Part shown: in pieces, positions 7,016 through 14,612 of the stretch
Layout: each line of letters opens with the position of its first letter
Numbering within the stretch: position 1 is the stretch's first letter
NCBI GenBank assembly: GCA_937928385.1
Contig: CALEZD010000091.1
Span: 1-15,635, forward strand
Reading direction: 5' to 3'
DNA length: 15,635 nucleotides
Origin: an uncultured Bacteroidota bacterium
GTDB taxonomy: Bacteria > Bacteroidota > Bacteroidia > Chitinophagales > Chitinophagaceae
Position numbers and translations under genes: made by a program
Notes under the pieces: generated by a model
Told to the model about the DNA's origin: nothing
Database searches by the model: none
Seen by the model: only the letters and a program-made list of their open reading frames with translations

Positions 7016-9829
7016 TTATTTCATGATGAATTGTGCCGCATTGTTTTCAGGTGCACCGGCAGCCATTTTAGTAAAGTTCCATATCAGCGTCACCATGCCG
7101 TAGCGGCGTATGGTATTGTAGTTGCTCTCCGTTACCTGGTTGCTGTTGGCATACCTGCTGAAGCCGAGGTTTTGGTTGAGTATATCGAATACAGATGCAC
7201 GCAGTTCAAGTTCGTCGTTCTTCAGGAATTTCTTGGACAGGTATGCGTTCCAGCGGAATACGTTATTGTTCCTGTCGAACACAACAGTACGCTCCCTGAT
7301 GTACCAGTTGAAATCTGTGCCTATTTCAAATTTTTTGGGTAATACAAACGATATATCCAGGCTGTTATCAATCGTCCAGTAGCTGGTAGCCAGTGTACTG
7401 ATAGTGGCCTTATTATCATTGTATGCAAAATCCGTGTTCCATTCTACTTCTATCTTTTCATCTTTGTCTTCGTAGTTGATATCCACACCTACTGAATACC
7501 TGTTGAAATCGCTGATGTTTTTTACTCCATTTACAAAGTTGTTGGTGCGGTTGATGCTGGTATTGAAATTACCACCCACACGGGTATTCAGCTTATTGAT
7601 ACGCTTGCCGATACCACCGCCTGCCCAGCCGCTGAAGTTCCCGTCCGCGTTGACGAATTGGTAAACCCTTCTTCCGAGACTATCTACATTTTCTGAGCGT
7701 GTGATGGCATTATCTATCATGGTAAAATTACTGTACAGGTATATCCAGCGCCCGCTCAACACTTTATAGTCATTAGCGTTTATGCTGAAGCTGTTCCTGA
7801 ATTCCTGGGTAAGGGCGGCATTACCAATAGGCTGGTTATTGGGGTTGGTGTTATCGCGCAGAGGTTGTATCTGCTGTATGGTAGGCTGGCGGGTACTGCC
7901 GTAGTAATTGAAGCGAATATGCGTCTGTTTGCTGATTTCGTAGCGCAGCATAGCCTTTGGGAACAAGTTCACTACATCATAAGAGAACACGGTATCTGCC
8001 AGTAAATCCCTCTGGGTAAAATCTGTATGTGCCGTTGACAATCCTGCAGAAAAGTCTACTTTCTTATAATCCCAGCTCAGGGTAGTACCGCCGGTATTGG
8101 TCACTATATTATAGGCATAGCTATTGCTGAAGGTAGAGTCGCGCTGGTCATAGGCATCTGCGTTAGGGTTGCTCTTGTTAAATGTTGTCCTTTCAGAGGT
8201 GCTGTTGTTGACACCCAACCTGTATTCTACCGACACCGCCATCACTTTAGTAATAGGTTCAGTATATACCGCCGAGCCATTCAACAGCAGTGATTGACGG
8301 TCATTCTCTTTTTTCTGGTCTACAAAATCTGTTCCGTTCAGGCTGGATACATTCACTGAGTTGAGGAAGCCTATACTTTCTGATTCTTCATAATTTTCAG
8401 TCAGCGACAGCATCAATGTCCTCCTGTCTTTTTTGAATTTCTTTTTCCATGTCAGCGAGCTGTTGAGCCTTTGAGTAGTAGCATCGTTGGTCGTCAGCCT
8501 TTGGTTATCAATCAGCGTATCGCCGTTGGCATTCATATTATACTGGTTGTAGGTAGAGCGGTTCTGCGAGTTCTGGTGGTTGCCCATTACTGTCAGCCTG
8601 AGTGTTGACAAAGAATCCGTCTTCCATTCGTACAAGCCGTCTACACGATGCCTTTGGCCTGTTTTAAACTCATCCTGCCTTTCGTCGCTGAACTGCTGTG
8701 TGTTGTTGGGCAGAATGATTTGTGAAAAGGTATTGTTCACAGCCTCAATATTCTGCTTGGCATAGCGGTAGTTGCTGGCCAGGTGGTGTTTGTCTTCGTT
8801 CCATTTATCTGAAAAGTGTACACCACCCGTCCATGCCTTGGGGTAGCCGCGGCCGTTGTACTGCCCGCTCCAGCTATCAAATTCATCACCGTCGCTGGTG
8901 GTGTACATAACGCCATCTTCATACACTGTATTATTGTTAGTGCCTCCAAACTTATCCCGGTCTTCCCAGCCGAGGCCTATCTTGCCCGTATTAGCCATGA
9001 TACCAAAGGCGGATAACTTCTTCTTCCCTTTGAAATAGTTTGCCATTACCTGGTTCTCAAAATAGTTCTGGTCATCACCTGTACCACCGCCGCCAACTAC
9101 TTTGCCGAAGTAACCCTTCTTCATATTGTCCTTCAGTTGCAGGTTCACCGTCCTTGTAGATTCTCCGTCGTCAATACCGGTAAATTCTGCCTGCTCACTT
9201 TTTTTGTCAAACACCTGTACTTTATCTACAGCTTTCGCCTGCAGGCTTTTGGACACTACTGCGGGGTCGTCTGTAAAAAACTCTTCACCGTCCACCAGCA
9301 GTTTTTCCACCTTCTGTCCATGCGCCTGTATATTACCGTCCTTATCTACCTGCAGGCCGGGCAGTTTTTTCAGCAGTTCTTCTACAGTGGCATTGTCCCT
9401 TACTTTAAAGCTATCGGCCACATATTCTATCGTATCACCTTTTACCTTAATGGCGGCATACTGGTCGGTAAACACGAACTCTTTCATCAGGTGCGTACGT
9501 GTTACCATGGGTATTTCGCCCAGGTCAGTTACTTTCTTGCTTTCTTTTACCTCTATTTTGTCCACATAATCGGCAAAACCGGGGAACACGCTCATCAGTA
9601 TGTACTTGCCGGGCCCGGCTACTGTTAGTGTAAATGTACCATCCTCCTTTGAGCGGGTGAATGTTTCCAGCGTAGAGTCTTGGGCATGAATAAGGGTAAT
9701 ACTTGCATTGTGCAGGTTATTCATATTCAGCGTATCCTTCACCGATCCTTTGATGGTATAGGGCTGTGCATAAGCTGCTGTTGTTAGTAACAACAGTAGC
9801 GGTGCGAAGAGTAAGCAACGTAGGTGCAT
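7016..9829 (-). CDS. Outer-membrane beta-barrel protein, TonB-dependent receptor-like
   Basis: A 937-residue outer-membrane protein. Residues 1-22 are a signal peptide ending in AYAQ. Residues about 24-105 form a carboxypeptidase-regulatory-like (Ig-fold) domain starting YTIKGSVKDT. Residues about 110-235 form a plug-like domain containing VEELLKKLPGLQVDKDGNI and LLVDGEEFF. The remainder is a long barrel rich in alternating polar and aromatic strands. This order matches the outer-membrane protein beta-barrel family often annotated next to GLPGLI genes, and it differs from SusC, since no SusD partner is present. The last aromatic strand, VTLIWNF, is followed by an 18-residue tail rather than ending the protein. 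The substrate is unknown. It is separated by 123 bases from the upstream fusion gene, with a candidate promoter in that gap. Confidence 0.9.
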   Translation of the reverse strand: MHLRCLLFAPLLLLLTTAAYAQPYTIKGSVKDTLNMNNLHNASITLIHAQDSTLETFTRSKEDGTFTLTVAGPGKYILMSVFPGFADYVDKIEVKESKKVTDLGEIPMVTRTHLMKEFVFTDQYAAIKVKGDTIEYVADSFKVRDNATVEELLKKLPGLQVDKDGNIQAHGQKVEKLLVDGEEFFTDDPAVVSKSLQAKAVDKVQVFDKKSEQAEFTGIDDGESTRTVNLQLKDNMKKGYFGKVVGGGGTGDDQNYFENQVMANYFKGKKKLSAFGIMANTGKIGLGWEDRDKFGGTNNNTVYEDGVMYTTSDGDEFDSWSGQYNGRGYPKAWTGGVHFSDKWNEDKHHLASNYRYAKQNIEAVNNTFSQIILPNNTQQFSDERQDEFKTGQRHRVDGLYEWKTDSLSTLRLTVMGNHQNSQNRSTYNQYNMNANGDTLIDNQRLTTNDATTQRLNSSLTWKKKFKKDRRTLMLSLTENYEESESIGFLNSVNVSSLNGTDFVDQKKENDRQSLLLNGSAVYTEPITKVMAVSVEYRLGVNNSTSERTTFNKSNPNADAYDQRDSTFSNSYAYNIVTNTGGTTLSWDYKKVDFSAGLSTAHTDFTQRDLLADTVFSYDVVNLFPKAMLRYEISKQTHIRFNYYGSTRQPTIQQIQPLRDNTNPNNQPIGNAALTQEFRNSFSINANDYKVLSGRWIYLYSNFTMIDNAITRSENVDSLGRRVYQFVNADGNFSGWAGGGIGKRINKLNTRVGGNFNTSINRTNNFVNGVKNISDFNRYSVGVDINYEDKDEKIEVEWNTDFAYNDNKATISTLATSYWTIDNSLDISFVLPKKFEIGTDFNWYIRERTVVFDRNNNVFRWNAYLSKKFLKNDELELRASVFDILNQNLGFSRYANSNQVTESNYNTIRRYGMVTLIWNFTKMAAGAPENNAAQFIMK

Positions 9830-9863
9830 GATGTATGTTTAGTATGCGTTGACATTAGCATGA

Positions 9864-9897
9864 CAAATATGGAATTATTTTATCAGCATAAGCCAAA
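9864..9897 (-). promoter_or_regulatory. Possible promoter of the beta-barrel/GLPGLI pair
   Basis: Read on the minus strand, CATATTTG (9871-9864) matches TAnnTTTG in all but one position. TTTG (9897-9894) could be the -33 element, although the 22-base spacer is longer than usual. No terminator is visible between the upstream fusion gene and this point, so read-through from that gene is also possible. Confidence 0.35.
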
Positions 9898-9952
9898 ATG
9901 AAATGTTAAAAAAGCTAAAATATAGGTGGTAGAAAAAGGGGGATTTACATAA

Positions 9953-12900
9953 TTAGTTTTTTGACAATTGCGTTCTTTTCACATTAGCCCTGTTCCTGTT
10001 CACCGGTATGCCCAAGGATTCGTAGATATAATCCTGTGCTACCGTGCGGGTAGATTGCGAATTGATTTTCTTGTTTTCCGCACTCGGGTTTATCCTGTTA
10101 GACAGGAAAACGAATACAACGCCAGTTTCAGGGTCGGCCCAGCCGCAGGTGCCGGTAAAACCCTGGTGGCCAAATGCAAGGCCGCTGGTGCGCTCACCTG
10201 CCGGGCCTGCATCGTTTGCTTCGGCTTCCGGTTTGTCGAAGCCTAAACCGCGGCGGCTGATGCGTGAATTGTACGCTGTAAAATACCCTATGGTCTGCTC
10301 TTTAAAGAAACGTTTGCCATTGTAAGAGCCGCCCTGCAGCAGCATCTGGAACACAGCCGCTACATCCCATGCATTGGCAAACAGGCCCGCGTGCCCTGCC
10401 ACACCGCCCATCATAGACGCACCCTGGTCGTGTACATAACCATGCACCGTCTGCATACGGAAGTACATATCGTTTTCGGTAGGCACAATTTTGTTCTTAG
10501 GAAATTTCGCCAGCGGGTGGTAGGTAATATGTTTCAGGCCCATCTGCTGGTAAAACTGTTCGTTTACATACACGTCTAATGTCTTTCCGGTCAGTTTTTC
10601 CACCACAGCCGCCAGGAAATAGAAATCCAGGTCGCTATACACATACCTGCCCTTGTTCTCAAGCGGTGAGTTAAGTATGGTTTTCCAGATGCTATCTTTA
10701 TAATCGCTGCGCATGTACAGGTTCTGCGCTACGGGTGTATTATAACCCGGTGCCTGCTGTTTACTGAATATCATTGCAGAAGGCTTGCCGGTACTATCAT
10801 AAGTATCACGGTAAAAGGGTATCCAGCTCTTCAACCCCGCCTGGTGCAGCAGCAAGTCGCGTATCTTCAGGTTCTCTTTATCCGTGCCTTTTACTATCGG
10901 CAGGTATTGCCCGAGTGTTTTGTCCAGGTCCAGTTTCTTCTCCTCGTACAGGCGCATTACCGCCAGTGTGGTAGATAATACTTTGGTAAGGGAGGCTACA
11001 TCATAAATAGATGCAGTATCCACTTTCACCGTTTTGTACGCATCGTAATAGCCAAAGGCACGGCTGTAAAACACTTTACCATTTTTAGCAGCTACCACCT
11101 GGCAACCCGGGAACACGCCATCTACCACGCTACGCTCCAGGAAGATATTCAACTTATCCAGCGCATCCGTATTCACCACACCCGCATCCTCTATAAAGAA
11201 CTCTTTCACCAGCTTGTTCACCACCGGGTCTTTTGCAGGCTTAGGTTTGTCGGCCAGCAGTTTTGGCGCTGCTTCCATTATCATGCCGGGGCAGGGTGTT
11301 ACGGGCAGCTTGCCTTTTGAGGGGTTAATACCCAGCATCACACCGGCCATCACTTTTTCTGAGTGTTCATTGTCTTCATAACCGACAAATACCGTTTTGA
11401 AACTACAGAAATTTTGCAGCAGGTAGGGATTTCCCATCAGTGCAAGTATCACGTTCGGTTTATTCTGCACCTGTTTCAGGAAGGACATCTGCTGCGCATC
11501 CAGCCCGTAATCTCCACCCGATGGATAAAAACCCATATTGTGTACTGCCACAATGCAGGTGCCGCCGCTGTTCACTACGCTCATGGCCTTGTTTACTGCT
11601 GCTGAACCTCCTGCTTTGGGCAACCATTCGGATTTTATTCCGGGTAACTGGTCTTGCAATTCATTCAGCAGTGCGGTTTCATCTTTGGCGTTCACACCTA
11701 TATAAGTGAAGTTGCCTTGCTTGCGCACCAGGTTGTTCAACAGTTTATTCCTGTCGCGTACAAATGTAGCCGATGCTTCAGCCATCTGGTACAATACTTC
11801 CTGTGTCGTACGGTTCAGGTCTTCGGTGGCATTGTAGGCAACAACATCTTTTCTCCTTGCCAGCCCTGCATCATATTTGGCTGCCAGTATTTTCTTTACC
11901 CTTATTTCCAGCTCTTTGTAGGGTACCCTGTCCTCGTCTATGGCGGTTTTTATCTTGTTGATGGCAGTGGGCACGTCCTGCGAAAAGAGCAGCACATCGT
12001 TACCCGCCAGGAAGGCCCTCAGGTCAACATCGCCCGGCTCAAAATATTTGGCAACGCCCTGCATGTTCAGTGCATCGGTAAACACCAGCCCCTTAAAACC
12101 CATCTTTGTTTTCAGGTAGTTGTTGATAGTATTGTTGGATAAAGTAGTAGGTATATGCGGTTCTTTCTCCAAAGCGGGAATATCCAGGTGCGCTACCATG
12201 ATGCTCTGTACACCCGCATCTATCATACGGCGAAAGGGGTACAGTTCCAGCGCTTCCAGTTGTTGTATTGTTTTATTAATCGTCGGCAGGTCTTTGTGCG
12301 AATCGGTTTCCGTATCGCCATGCCCGGGAAAGTGCTTGGCGCAGGCCATTACGCCATTGTCCTGCAGGCCGCGCATATAGGCTATGCCCAGTTTGGCCAC
12401 CATTTCTTTATCCTCGCCAAAAGAGCGCGCGTTGATAATCGGGTTGTTCGGGTTATTGTTCACATCTACCACCGGGGCGAAGTCTATATGCACACCCAGG
12501 CGTTTGCACTGTGCCGCCACCGCCTCGCCCAGCCTGTAGGCCAGTGCTGTATCCATAGTGGCACCCACCATCATAGCGCGGGGCAGGTCTTTTACACCCG
12601 TCAGGCGCATGCCCAGCCCCCATTCCGCATCCATGCCTATCAGCAGGGGCACTTTCGACAACTTCTGGAAAGTATTGTTTTGCGTAGCCTGCGCTTCGGG
12701 TGTGCCCTGCATGAATATCAGGCCGCCCACCTGGCCTGCCCGTACCAGTTGCACTATCTTCTCCTCATTATAATCCTTACCGCCCGAGTAGGCCGCCACC
12801 ATAAACAGCTGGCCGATGCGCTCCGCGTCATTCAGGCTATTGTACACACTGTCTACCCAGCGTGTGCGGGCAGTGTTATTAGCCTGCGCCCATGTATTGG

Positions 12901-12958
12901 CAGCCATACAACCCAGTGCGATAATAAGTATTACAATCCGTCTTAGTGAAGCAGTCAT
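9953..12958 (-). CDS. Glycoside hydrolase 3 (NagZ-like) fused to a class C beta-lactamase-like serine hydrolase
   Basis: A 1001-residue secreted two-enzyme fusion. An N-terminal hydrophobic segment ending in TWAQA (22-26) is a signal peptide. Residues about 35-370 are a GH3 N-terminal domain with the NagZ hallmark KHFPGHGDTETDSH (208-221). D219 and H221 are the likely acid/base dyad, and D295 in VFTDALNM is the likely nucleophile. Residues about 385-570 resemble a GH3 C-terminal domain. Residues about 597-980 are a beta-lactamase-family serine hydrolase with SLTK (S656, K659), YSD (774-776) where YxN is usual, and FGHQG (929-933). The GH3 part should remove beta-N-acetylglucosamine from muropeptides or similar glycans. 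The second half may be an esterase, peptidase or amidase. The YSD motif makes true beta-lactam resistance less likely. It acts in the periplasm or outside. Confidence 0.92.
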   Translation of the reverse strand: MTASLRRIVILIIALGCMAANTWAQANNTARTRWVDSVYNSLNDAERIGQLFMVAAYSGGKDYNEEKIVQLVRAGQVGGLIFMQGTPEAQATQNNTFQKLSKVPLLIGMDAEWGLGMRLTGVKDLPRAMMVGATMDTALAYRLGEAVAAQCKRLGVHIDFAPVVDVNNNPNNPIINARSFGEDKEMVAKLGIAYMRGLQDNGVMACAKHFPGHGDTETDSHKDLPTINKTIQQLEALELYPFRRMIDAGVQSIMVAHLDIPALEKEPHIPTTLSNNTINNYLKTKMGFKGLVFTDALNMQGVAKYFEPGDVDLRAFLAGNDVLLFSQDVPTAINKIKTAIDEDRVPYKELEIRVKKILAAKYDAGLARRKDVVAYNATEDLNRTTQEVLYQMAEASATFVRDRNKLLNNLVRKQGNFTYIGVNAKDETALLNELQDQLPGIKSEWLPKAGGSAAVNKAMSVVNSGGTCIVAVHNMGFYPSGGDYGLDAQQMSFLKQVQNKPNVILALMGNPYLLQNFCSFKTVFVGYEDNEHSEKVMAGVMLGINPSKGKLPVTPCPGMIMEAAPKLLADKPKPAKDPVVNKLVKEFFIEDAGVVNTDALDKLNIFLERSVVDGVFPGCQVVAAKNGKVFYSRAFGYYDAYKTVKVDTASIYDVASLTKVLSTTLAVMRLYEEKKLDLDKTLGQYLPIVKGTDKENLKIRDLLLHQAGLKSWIPFYRDTYDSTGKPSAMIFSKQQAPGYNTPVAQNLYMRSDYKDSIWKTILNSPLENKGRYVYSDLDFYFLAAVVEKLTGKTLDVYVNEQFYQQMGLKHITYHPLAKFPKNKIVPTENDMYFRMQTVHGYVHDQGASMMGGVAGHAGLFANAWDVAAVFQMLLQGGSYNGKRFFKEQTIGYFTAYNSRISRRGLGFDKPEAEANDAGPAGERTSGLAFGHQGFTGTCGWADPETGVVFVFLSNRINPSAENKKINSQSTRTVAQDYIYESLGIPVNRNRANVKRTQLSKN

Positions 12959-12963
12959 ACCAA

Positions 12964-12996
12964 CAAAGATAACTGATTGTTTTGCAAGGTGTAAAA
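12964..12996 (-). promoter_or_regulatory. Candidate promoter of the GH3 fusion gene
   Basis: On the minus strand TATCTTTG (12971-12964) is a perfect -7 element (TAnnTTTG). TTTT (12996-12993), 21 bases upstream, is a weak -33 element. The G of the -7 element is only 5 bases from the ATG at 12958, so the message would be leaderless or nearly so. Confidence 0.4.
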
Positions 12997-13010
12997 CCCC
13001 AAAAAGACGT

Positions 13011-13049
13011 AAAAAAATCGAAGCCCAGTACTGGAAAGTACCGGGCTTC
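13011..13049 (-). terminator. Intrinsic terminator of hsp20
   Basis: GAAGCCC (13020-13026) pairs with GGGCTTC (13043-13049). After one A-C mismatch, GTACT (13028-13032) pairs with AGTAC (13037-13041) around a GGAA tetraloop. On the minus strand the hairpin is followed by GA and then seven T (from the A-run 13011-13017). It begins about 29 bases after the hsp20 stop, so it ends hsp20 transcription and separates it from the GH3 fusion gene. Confidence 0.85.
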
Positions 13050-13077
13050 TTGCACTGCTTATCAACTGTAACCTAAA

Positions 13078-13512
13078 CTATTGTATATCTATCTTTTTGC
13101 TGGCCGTCACCTGCTTGCCCGACTTGGGCAGCGCCAGTTTCAGCACGCCGTCTTTGTATTCGGCGGTGATGGCGTCGTCCTGCACGTCTTCAGGCAGGCT
13201 GAAGGAATGGCTGAAAGATGAAAAATTGTATTCTTTACGTGTGTATTCCTTGTCCTCTTCCGATGTCTCTTTTTTAGCCTCTGCGCTGATGCTCAGCATA
13301 TTGTCTTTCACATCTATCCGGATGTCCTCTTTGCTGAAACCCGGCACTACCATATCCACCATATATTGTTTCTCTGTCTCCGCTATGTTGATAGCCGGAG
13401 ATGCTGTGTCCCAGAATTTGTCCATGTACCTGTTGACGAATGAATCGTCGAAGAAATTTTTCCAAAGTCCCCTGGATGGGAAAACGCTTTTTGCGAGTGA
13501 TTGATTAGCCAT
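13078..13512 (-). CDS. Small heat-shock protein, Hsp20/alpha-crystallin family
   Basis: A 144-residue cytoplasmic ATP-independent chaperone that holds unfolding proteins. The N-terminal arm (1-38) is rich in Phe and Trp. The alpha-crystallin domain runs from about 39 to 131, beginning INIAETEKQYMVDMVVPGFS and ending in the conserved AEYKDGVLKLALPK (118-131). The C-terminal tail ends KKIDIQ, in which I141-D-I143 is the IxI motif used for oligomer assembly. I chose the start at 13512 (MANQSLAKS). An in-frame ATG at 13587 would add 25 residues unlike the family and would place the start upstream of the likely promoter. The gene has its own terminator, and the 123-base gap upstream carries a candidate promoter and inverted repeat, so it is probably a single-gene, heat-regulated unit. 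Confidence 0.95.
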   Translation of the reverse strand: MANQSLAKSVFPSRGLWKNFFDDSFVNRYMDKFWDTASPAINIAETEKQYMVDMVVPGFSKEDIRIDVKDNMLSISAEAKKETSEEDKEYTRKEYNFSSFSHSFSLPEDVQDDAITAEYKDGVLKLALPKSGKQVTASKKIDIQ

Positions 13513-13514
13513 AA

Positions 13515-13559
13515 TTGTCTCTTTTAAAAAATTATAATTGTGGTTTAATTCTGAGACAA
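13515..13559. promoter_or_regulatory. Inverted repeat upstream of hsp20
   Basis: TTGTCTC at 13515-13521 and GAGACAA at 13553-13559 form a 7-base inverted repeat with a 31-base spacer that contains the palindrome AATTATAATT. One arm ends 3 bases upstream of the hsp20 ATG. The other arm overlaps the candidate -7 element. It is not a CIRCE element. It could be an operator or, if transcribed, a hairpin next to the start codon. Confidence 0.35.
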
Positions 13560-13587
13560 ATATCCGGCCATATATACAGCGTAGCAA
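13557..13587 (-). promoter_or_regulatory. Possible promoter of hsp20
   Basis: On the minus strand GATATTTG (13564-13557) matches TAnnTTTG in seven of eight positions, with TTG (13587-13585) 20 bases upstream as the -33 element. Transcription would start near 13551, leaving a leader of about 38 bases. Confidence 0.4.
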
Positions 13588-13635
13588 TGACAGGCATCAC
13601 CGGCAATTGTGACTTATATCAGTTGTGGAGGAGAA

Positions 13636-14409
13636 CTATATAATACCCATACCCAGCAATACGGCTATGGCCAGCAGCATTACGGCTACAATTATGTGCA
13701 GGGTTTCGATGGTGATTTTCTTTACCAGCTTGTTGCCTATATACGCACCGGCAAATGCGCTGAGCGTGGCGGCTACCAGCATCGTATAATTAAGCTCGCC
13801 ACCCATGCTTTTGAATATACCCGCATACACCGTCAGGCGCGACATATCTATCAGCACGGCTATGAACACACCCGTGGCGATATAGGCCTCTTTGCTGAGC
13901 CCGGCCTTGAGCAGGAACATACTGCGCAATGCGCCCTGGTGACCCGACAGTCCGCCGAAGAAACCGCTGATGACACCACCCAGCGGCAGGTACCTTCTAT
14001 GAAAAGATATTTTGGAGAAACGGGGCATCAACTCCAGTACCGAGAAGATAATCATCAGCGCGGCTATCAGCAGCTTCACGGGCATGATGCGGAATGTCTT
14101 GCCGCTAAGCATATACTCGTGCAGGGCGGGCATGTCTGCAAACAACACCAGCAGCTTAGCTCCCGCGAAGGCAGCAACCAGTGCCGGCAGGCCAAAGAGT
14201 AATACCACTTTTACATCGGCATGGCGGCCCAGCAGCGCTATCTTAAACAGGTTGTTGAGGAAATGGACGATGGCGGTGAGTGCTATAGCGATTTCAATAG
14301 GAAAGAACAATGCGAATACCGGCACCAATATAGTGCCCAACCCGAAGCCGGAAAACAAAGTAAGCCCCGAACCTATCAGCGCCGCCAGGCATATAATGAA
14401 ATAGTCCAT
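13636..14409 (-). CDS. TauE/SafE-type sulfite exporter family permease
   Basis: A 257-residue polytopic inner-membrane protein of the TSUP (TauE/SafE) family, whose members move sulfite, sulfoacetate, sulfolactate or related anions. It is almost entirely hydrophobic, with about eight membrane segments in two homologous halves. Each half starts with a glycine-rich motif: SGFGLGTILVPVFALFFP (20-37) and GGVISGFFGGLSGHQGALRS (starting near 143). A short charged linker with RFSKISFHRRY lies between the halves. The substrate cannot be told from sequence. No sulfur-oxidation or taurine genes flank it, and the cystathionine gamma-synthase/lyase gene is about 7 kb away. The start at 14409 gives a normal N-terminus. 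It lies 123 bases upstream of hsp20 on the same strand, without a visible terminator between. An unusual inverted-repeat region lies upstream of its start. Confidence 0.9.
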   Translation of the reverse strand: MDYFIICLAALIGSGLTLFSGFGLGTILVPVFALFFPIEIAIALTAIVHFLNNLFKIALLGRHADVKVVLLFGLPALVAAFAGAKLLVLFADMPALHEYMLSGKTFRIMPVKLLIAALMIIFSVLELMPRFSKISFHRRYLPLGGVISGFFGGLSGHQGALRSMFLLKAGLSKEAYIATGVFIAVLIDMSRLTVYAGIFKSMGGELNYTMLVAATLSAFAGAYIGNKLVKKITIETLHIIVAVMLLAIAVLLGMGII

Positions 14410-14452
14410 TGATGGATATTGTGGGGTGAAATTAGGGAAAAGATGCGGGCAA

Positions 14453-14580
14453 TCTAGGTGTCACAATAATTCCTCTGATAGCACCCCTTTCTGGTTTAAG
14501 TTTACAACTTAAATCCATAACGATAGGAGGAATGTGTCCGGCAAAAGAGCTGCCGGCGCTGAGAAGTATCCTATTGCTAT
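14453..14580. other. Non-coding element with nested and competing inverted repeats
   Basis: The roughly 200-base gap between the TauE gene and the TPR-like gene contains four sets of complementary segments. ATTCCTC (14469-14475) pairs with GAGGAAT (14527-14533). Inside that lies a perfect hairpin, TTTAAGTT (14495-14502) with AACTTAAA (14506-14513). ATAGGA (14523-14528) pairs with TCCTAT (14569-14574), and this encloses CCGGCA (14538-14543) with TGCCGG (14551-14556). The first and third pairs share bases 14527-14528, so they exclude each other. This could be a cis-acting RNA in the TauE leader (minus strand) or a copy of a dispersed intergenic repeat. I do not recognise a known RNA family. Confidence 0.45.
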
Positions 14581-14612
14581 ATCAATGTTTCCACAGGTAA
14601 GGAGACAAAGCA

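Noticed and set aside
12905..12915. Possible lipobox (ALGC) in the signal peptide of the GH3 fusion
   Set aside because: Position -3 is Ala rather than Leu, Val or Ile, and a good signal peptidase I site (AQA) follows.
12155..12946. Long open frame on the plus strand, opposite the GH3 fusion gene
   Set aside because: It is antisense to a clear enzyme gene, and its translation is rich in His, Cys and Tyr with no domain features.
13515..13559. CIRCE element (HrcA operator) before hsp20
   Set aside because: The arms do not match TTAGCACTC/GAGTGCTAA and the spacer is 31 rather than 9 bases.
13609..14202. Open frame of 197 codons on the plus strand opposite the TauE gene
   Set aside because: The translation is a low-complexity mix of Gln, His and Tyr typical of an antisense shadow of a membrane protein gene.
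14432..14518. 28-residue open frame on the minus strand starting MDLSCKLKPERG
   Set aside because: Too short to judge, no ribosome-binding context, and its first codons fall in the inverted-repeat hairpin.
14522..14576. Resemblance to a TPP riboswitch on the plus strand (CTGAGAAGTATCC after a hairpin)
   Set aside because: The second half of the aptamer is missing, and the plus strand here leads into the 3' end of a minus-strand gene, so there is no gene to control.
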